From an uncultured Alistipes sp. (GTDB taxonomy: Bacteria > Bacteroidota > Bacteroidia > Bacteroidales > Rikenellaceae): a stretch of DNA of 64,000 nt. A model generated the notes under the pieces. It made no database searches and was not told the DNA's origin. It saw nothing but the letters and a program-made list of their open reading frames with translations. This document shows positions 60,853 through 64,000 of the stretch, in pieces. Position numbers and translations under genes: made by a program. Position 1 is the stretch's first letter, and each line of letters opens with the position of its first letter. The stretch covers positions 1 through 64,000 of the forward strand of contig CALUNG010000010.1 in assembly GCA_944321955.1 (NCBI GenBank), in the 5' to 3' direction.

Positions 60853-61437
60853 ATGAAGAGACTGTTTTTGCTCGGAGCCATGTTGTTCGGTTTGGCGGCA
60901 TCGGCTCAGAACGGCCATCTGAAATTTATGGGCCGTGAAATATGCGGCTCGGTAGCGGATTTCAGGAGTTATCTGGTGGCAGAGAAAGGATTTTACAGAA
61001 CAATTGATCCATGTATCCTACGCGGCACTTTTGCTGAGCAGAAGTGCCAGGTGCGGCTTGTGAAGGGAGCTGACGGCATGCATTTCTCCGTAGAGATGTT
61101 GTCTGACAGCAGTTATGACAACTGGACTCCGCTCTATCGCTCCTATTGTGCATGGGTGGAAATATATACCGTCAAATACGGAAATCCCATATCAGCGATT
61201 CAGTCGTTCGGGAGTAATGATGATTTCGTCCGGGCGACAAACTCCGATTTTGCACGTATGACGGCCGTTGAAGATGAGACCTGCAATTTCAAAACTGTTT
61301 TTTCGACAAATGGCGGAACTATCGAGATTGCCATTGTCAAGGATAAAAATGAGTATAAACATGGCAAAATCTTTATAAGGTATTGCGACAAGTTGAACGA
61401 TAAGGTGCAGCGTTCGAGGATACTCGATGAGATATGA
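60853..61437 (+). CDS. Small secreted protein of unknown function
   Basis: A 194-residue protein with a clear signal peptide (MKRLFLLGAMLFGLAASAQ). The mature part has four Cys residues in the first 110 residues or so and three more later, including CGSVADF, EQKCQVRL and ETCNFKTVF, and alternating beta-like sequence. I recognise no family. It is less GC-rich than its neighbours. It has its own -7 element and ends at a shared terminator with aspS. Confidence 0.65.
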   Translation: MKRLFLLGAMLFGLAASAQNGHLKFMGREICGSVADFRSYLVAEKGFYRTIDPCILRGTFAEQKCQVRLVKGADGMHFSVEMLSDSSYDNWTPLYRSYCAWVEIYTVKYGNPISAIQSFGSNDDFVRATNSDFARMTAVEDETCNFKTVFSTNGGTIEIAIVKDKNEYKHGKIFIRYCDKLNDKVQRSRILDEI

Positions 61438-61454
61438 CATGTATTGCAATAAAA

Positions 61455-61490
61455 CAAAAAGAGCAACGCGGTAACGTTGCTCTTTTTGTT
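61455..61490. terminator. Bidirectional terminator between the 60853 gene and aspS
   Basis: A 13-bp perfect stem (61456-61468 with 61475-61487) around CGGTAA. The arms end in A-run and T-run. Confidence 0.9.
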
Positions 61491-61504
61491 TGGCGGTAGC
61501 TCCT

Positions 61505-63259
61505 TTATTCTACCGGCTTCAGGTCGAGGTACAGCTCGTCCAACTGCGCCTTGTCGATGGCCGACGGGGCATCGAGCATCACGTCGCGGCCGGCGTTGTT
61601 CTTCGGGAAGGCGATATAGTCGCGTATCGAGTCGGCGCCGCCGAAGAGCGAACACATGCGGTCGAAGCCGAATGCCAGACCTCCGTGAGGGGGCGCTCCG
61701 TACTTGAAGGCGTTGATCAGGAAGCCGAACTGCTCCTCGGCCTTCTCGGGCGTGAAGCCAAGTACCTTGAAGATGAGCGCCTGCAGTTTCGGGTCGTGGA
61801 TACGGATCGAACCGCCGCCGACCTCCGTGCCGTTGCAGACGAAGTCGTATGCATTTGCACGTACGCGTCCCGGATCGCTCTCGAGGAACTCGATATCTTC
61901 GGGTTTCGGAGAGGTGAAGGGGTGGTGCATGGCGTAGAAGCGCTGCGTTTCGTCATCCCACTCGAACATCGGGAAGTCGACAACCCACAGCGGAGCGAAC
62001 TTGAAGTGGTCGCGCAGGCCGAGACGGTCGCCTATTTCGAGACGAAGGGCGCACAGCTGTCCGAGAGCCTTGAACTTCGGACCGCAGATCACCAGCACGA
62101 GATCGCCGGCCTTGGCTTCGCACTTTGCGGCGATGGCCTTCAGCTCGTCGGGCGTGTAGAACTTGTCGATCGACGACTTGACGTTTCCTTCGGCGTCGAG
62201 ACGTATCCATACGAGGCCCTTGGCTCCCACCTGCGGACGCTTAACGAACTCGGTAAGCTCGTCTATCTGCTTGCGGGTGTATGTAGCGCATCCCTCGGCG
62301 GCGATGGCTCCGACATACTCAGCATCTTCGAATATCGAGAATCCATGGCCCTTGACCATCGGAGTTATTTCGTGTATCTCCATGCCGAAGCGCAGGTCGG
62401 GCTTGTCGCATCCGAAGCGCTCCATGGCCTCGATCCAAGGCATGCGCTGCAGCGGCTCCGGGATGTCAACGTTCAGAATCTCCTTGAACATGTAGCGCAT
62501 CATGCGCTCGAATACGTCGATCACGTCATCCTGCTCGACGAACGACATCTCGCAGTCGATCTGCGTGAATTCGGGCTGACGGTCGGCGCGCAGGTCCTCG
62601 TCGCGGAAGCAGCGTACGATCTGGAAATAACGGTCGTATCCTGCCACCATAAGCAGCTGCTTGAGGGTTTGCGGCGACTGCGGAAGAGCATAGAACTGGT
62701 TGGGGTTCATGCGGCTCGGAACCACGAAGTCGCGGGCTCCCTCCGGTGTCGACTTGATCAGGTAGGGTGTCTCGATCTCGAGGAATCCCTCCTTGTCGAG
62801 GAATGTGCGTACGGCGTGTGCCATGCGGTGACGCAATGCCATGGCGCGCTGCAGGGGCGGACGTCGCAGGTCGAGGTAGCGGTATTTCATGCGCAGGTCG
62901 TCACCGCCGTCGGAGTGCTCCTCGATGGTGAAGGGCGGAGTGATGGCACGATTGAGTATTCGCAGTGACGTGGCTGCAACCTCGATGTCGCCTGTCGGCA
63001 TTTTCGGGTTCTTCGATTCGCGCTCGATGACCTTGCCGGTCACCTGCAGTACGAATTCGCGGCCGAGCTCAGCCGCAACTGCCTTGGTCGCCTCGTCGGA
63101 GTGTTCCTCGACGACGATCTGCGTGATGCCGTAACGGTCGCGCAGGTCGATGAATGTCATGGCGCCCAGATTGCGCACCTTCTGCACCCATCCTGCGAGT
63201 GTCACCGTACGGTTGACGTCTTCGGCCCTCAGTTGGCCGCACGTATGAGTTCTGTACAT
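61505..63259 (-). CDS. aspS: Aspartyl-tRNA synthetase
   Basis: A 584-residue class II synthetase of the bacterial type when started at [15 protein letters not shown]; an ATG seven codons earlier is possible. It has the OB-fold anticodon domain ([23 protein letters not shown] over about 21-43), motif 2 ([18 protein letters not shown]), the GAD-type insertion, and motif 3 ([13 protein letters not shown]). A leader of about 60 bases precedes it. Confidence 0.97.
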   Translation of the reverse strand: MYRTHTCGQLRAEDVNRTVTLAGWVQKVRNLGAMTFIDLRDRYGITQIVVEEHSDEATKAVAAELGREFVLQVTGKVIERESKNPKMPTGDIEVAATSLRILNRAITPPFTIEEHSDGGDDLRMKYRYLDLRRPPLQRAMALRHRMAHAVRTFLDKEGFLEIETPYLIKSTPEGARDFVVPSRMNPNQFYALPQSPQTLKQLLMVAGYDRYFQIVRCFRDEDLRADRQPEFTQIDCEMSFVEQDDVIDVFERMMRYMFKEILNVDIPEPLQRMPWIEAMERFGCDKPDLRFGMEIHEITPMVKGHGFSIFEDAEYVGAIAAEGCATYTRKQIDELTEFVKRPQVGAKGLVWIRLDAEGNVKSSIDKFYTPDELKAIAAKCEAKAGDLVLVICGPKFKALGQLCALRLEIGDRLGLRDHFKFAPLWVVDFPMFEWDDETQRFYAMHHPFTSPKPEDIEFLESDPGRVRANAYDFVCNGTEVGGGSIRIHDPKLQALIFKVLGFTPEKAEEQFGFLINAFKYGAPPHGGLAFGFDRMCSLFGGADSIRDYIAFPKNNAGRDVMLDAPSAIDKAQLDELYLDLKPVE

Positions 63260-63323
63260 GGTTAAAGGTATGTTGTTCAATTATATTCCGTATGGTATCG
63301 CCTCCCTTGCGGGAAACAGTCTA

Positions 63324-63331
63324 CAAAAGTA
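63324..63331 (-). promoter_or_regulatory. -7 element of aspS
   Basis: TACTTTTG on the minus strand. Transcription would start near 63318, leaving a leader of about 60 bases. No exact -33 TTTG was found. Confidence 0.45.
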
Positions 63332-63385
63332 GCTATTTTCCACGAAAATGGAGCATGTGCAGGCAAAAAACGACAAATAATTGCT

Positions 63386-63393
63386 ACATTTGT
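63386..63393 (+). promoter_or_regulatory. -7 element of the TonB-domain gene
   Basis: TACATTTG lies 27 bases before the ATG at 63421. The -33 match is poor. Confidence 0.45.
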
Positions 63394-63420
63394 AAATGTT
63401 AGTAAATCATTGCATGTAAC

Positions 63421-63915
63421 ATGGGAAAACTTGGATTGGTTATGATGGCTGCAGCCGTTGCAATGGCTGTGTTGCCCGTATCGGCAAAATCGCCGAGAGA
63501 GAAATCGAGGCAGAAGCCCGCCGCAAATGTCGAAACCGTGGAGAAACGTACCATCGGTCCGAATGAAGAGATAACTCTCCGGGCCGACATGATGCCGCAG
63601 TTCGGGAAGGGCCGAAGCCTGTACGAGTTTCGGACATGGGTAATGAATATGATCAGGGTGCCGAAGACGACGCGTGAAAGGATGCGTAAGACATGGGAGC
63701 CTGTAAATGTCGCAGTTTTGTTTGTGGTGTCGAAGGATGGCCTGATCTGCAATGTCGAGACGCAGCTTGCGGGCAACCGTCCGCTCGATGACGAAGACCT
63801 TAAGGCCGAGATCGAAAGGGTGATGTACAAGTCTCCAAAATGGATACCGGCTGAGCAGGACGGCCGCAATGTGAATGTGCGATACATGATGCCTCTGCAA
63901 TTCAATCCGCGTTGA
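63421..63915 (+). CDS. Periplasmic protein with a TonB C-terminal-like domain
   Basis: A 164-residue protein with a signal peptide (MAAAVAMAVLPVSA at 9-22) and a C-terminal domain that resembles the TonB C-terminal fold: VNVAVLFVVSKDGLICNVET, then DEDLKAEIERVMYKSPKWIPAEQDG and VRYMMPLQFN. There is no TonB-type membrane anchor with an SHLS motif and only a short basic linker, so it is probably a stand-alone TonB-like domain rather than an energy transducer. It ends three bases before tadA starts. Confidence 0.7.
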   Translation: MGKLGLVMMAAAVAMAVLPVSAKSPREKSRQKPAANVETVEKRTIGPNEEITLRADMMPQFGKGRSLYEFRTWVMNMIRVPKTTRERMRKTWEPVNVAVLFVVSKDGLICNVETQLAGNRPLDDEDLKAEIERVMYKSPKWIPAEQDGRNVNVRYMMPLQFNPR

Positions 63916-63918
63916 GAT

Positions 63919-64000
63919 ATGGCTGATACGAGAGAAGAAACGACGCAAAAAGATGAAAAATACATGCGCCTCGCACTAAACGAGGCGCATAAAGCGTTAA
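63919..64000 (+). CDS. tadA: tRNA-specific adenosine deaminase TadA (5' part only)
   Basis: The first 27 codons are in the window. After a polar start (MADTREETTQK), the segment DEKYMRLALNEAHKAL matches the first helix of TadA, the enzyme that makes inosine at the wobble base of tRNA-Arg(ACG). Finding that tRNA at 12123-12196 fits this need. The zinc-binding His-Ala-Glu motif lies outside the window, so another nucleoside deaminase (guanine deaminase) is possible. A perfect 10-bp inverted repeat lies inside this coding part (63964-63990). Confidence 0.72.
   Translation, partial: MADTREETTQKDEKYMRLALNEAHKAL

Noticed and set aside
63964..63990. Hairpin as a terminator of the TonB-domain gene
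   Set aside because: There is no T-run on the plus side, and the reading frame through it matches the first helix of TadA.

Overview
The window looks like a Bacteroidales chromosome, most like Alistipes/Rikenellaceae. This is inferred from content, not from a database match. The pointers are many promoters with the Bacteroidetes -33 TTTG / -7 TAnnTTTG pattern, a short 286-residue primary sigma factor, a bacterial V-type ATPase operon containing a DUF2764 gene, a GldH-type lipoprotein, two DUF4369/TlpA-like lipoproteins and futalosine-pathway menaquinone synthesis (mqnC). Most of the window is GC-rich core genome. The first ~11.9 kb is visibly AT-rich and has accessory content.

Region 1 (1-~11,850) is the end of an integrative element carrying defence cargo. 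It opens with the tail of a probable relaxase/mobilisation protein. A small XRE-type regulator follows, with a palindromic operator candidate just downstream. Then come five closely spaced co-directional genes: a methyltransferase-like protein with no visible NPPY motif, a 1316-residue single-chain restriction-modification protein (GIY-YIG-like domain, SF2 motor, N6-adenine methylase), an AlbA_2/HATPase/winged-helix protein with an internal 33-bp tandem repeat, and an OLD-TOPRIM nuclease plus UvrD-like helicase pair of the Gabija type. A gene-free stretch rich in inverted repeats ends the element. It contains a near match to the CTnDOT-type core site. A tRNA-Arg(ACG) gene lies next to it on the chromosome side.

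Region 2 (12.2-21.5 kb, minus strand) is a housekeeping block: murB, tilS, holA, a class IV aminotransferase-like gene, a membrane coiled-coil protein, coaD, lpxD, and two TlpA-like lipoprotein genes flanking ruvC. Region 3 (21.5-30.7 kb, plus) holds a DUF4301 gene and the seven-gene V-type ATPase operon (E, DUF2764, A, B, D, I, K). The K subunit keeps the Na+-ligand pattern known from Enterococcus hirae. Region 4 (30.7-39.0 kb) has a secreted GH3 glycosidase and a minus-strand run: glutaminyl cyclotransferase, homocysteine methyltransferase, M20 hydrolase, rnr, mqnC.

Region 5 (39.0-47.0 kb) has tig-clpP-clpX, transketolase, metK under a convincing SAM-II riboswitch, and ung. Region 6 (47.0-64.0 kb) has rpoD, htrA, trmB-gldH-ricT, a MATE transporter, clpC, rarA-esterase-yfcE, an orphan polytopic membrane protein, a secreted orphan, aspS, a TonB-domain protein and the first 27 codons of tadA. 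Convergent gene pairs are usually separated by clear bidirectional hairpin terminators. The strongest leads are the GIY-YIG/helicase/methylase fusion with its methylase-like partner, the AlbA_2 protein wedged between that system and the Gabija-like pair, and the metK SAM-II riboswitch.
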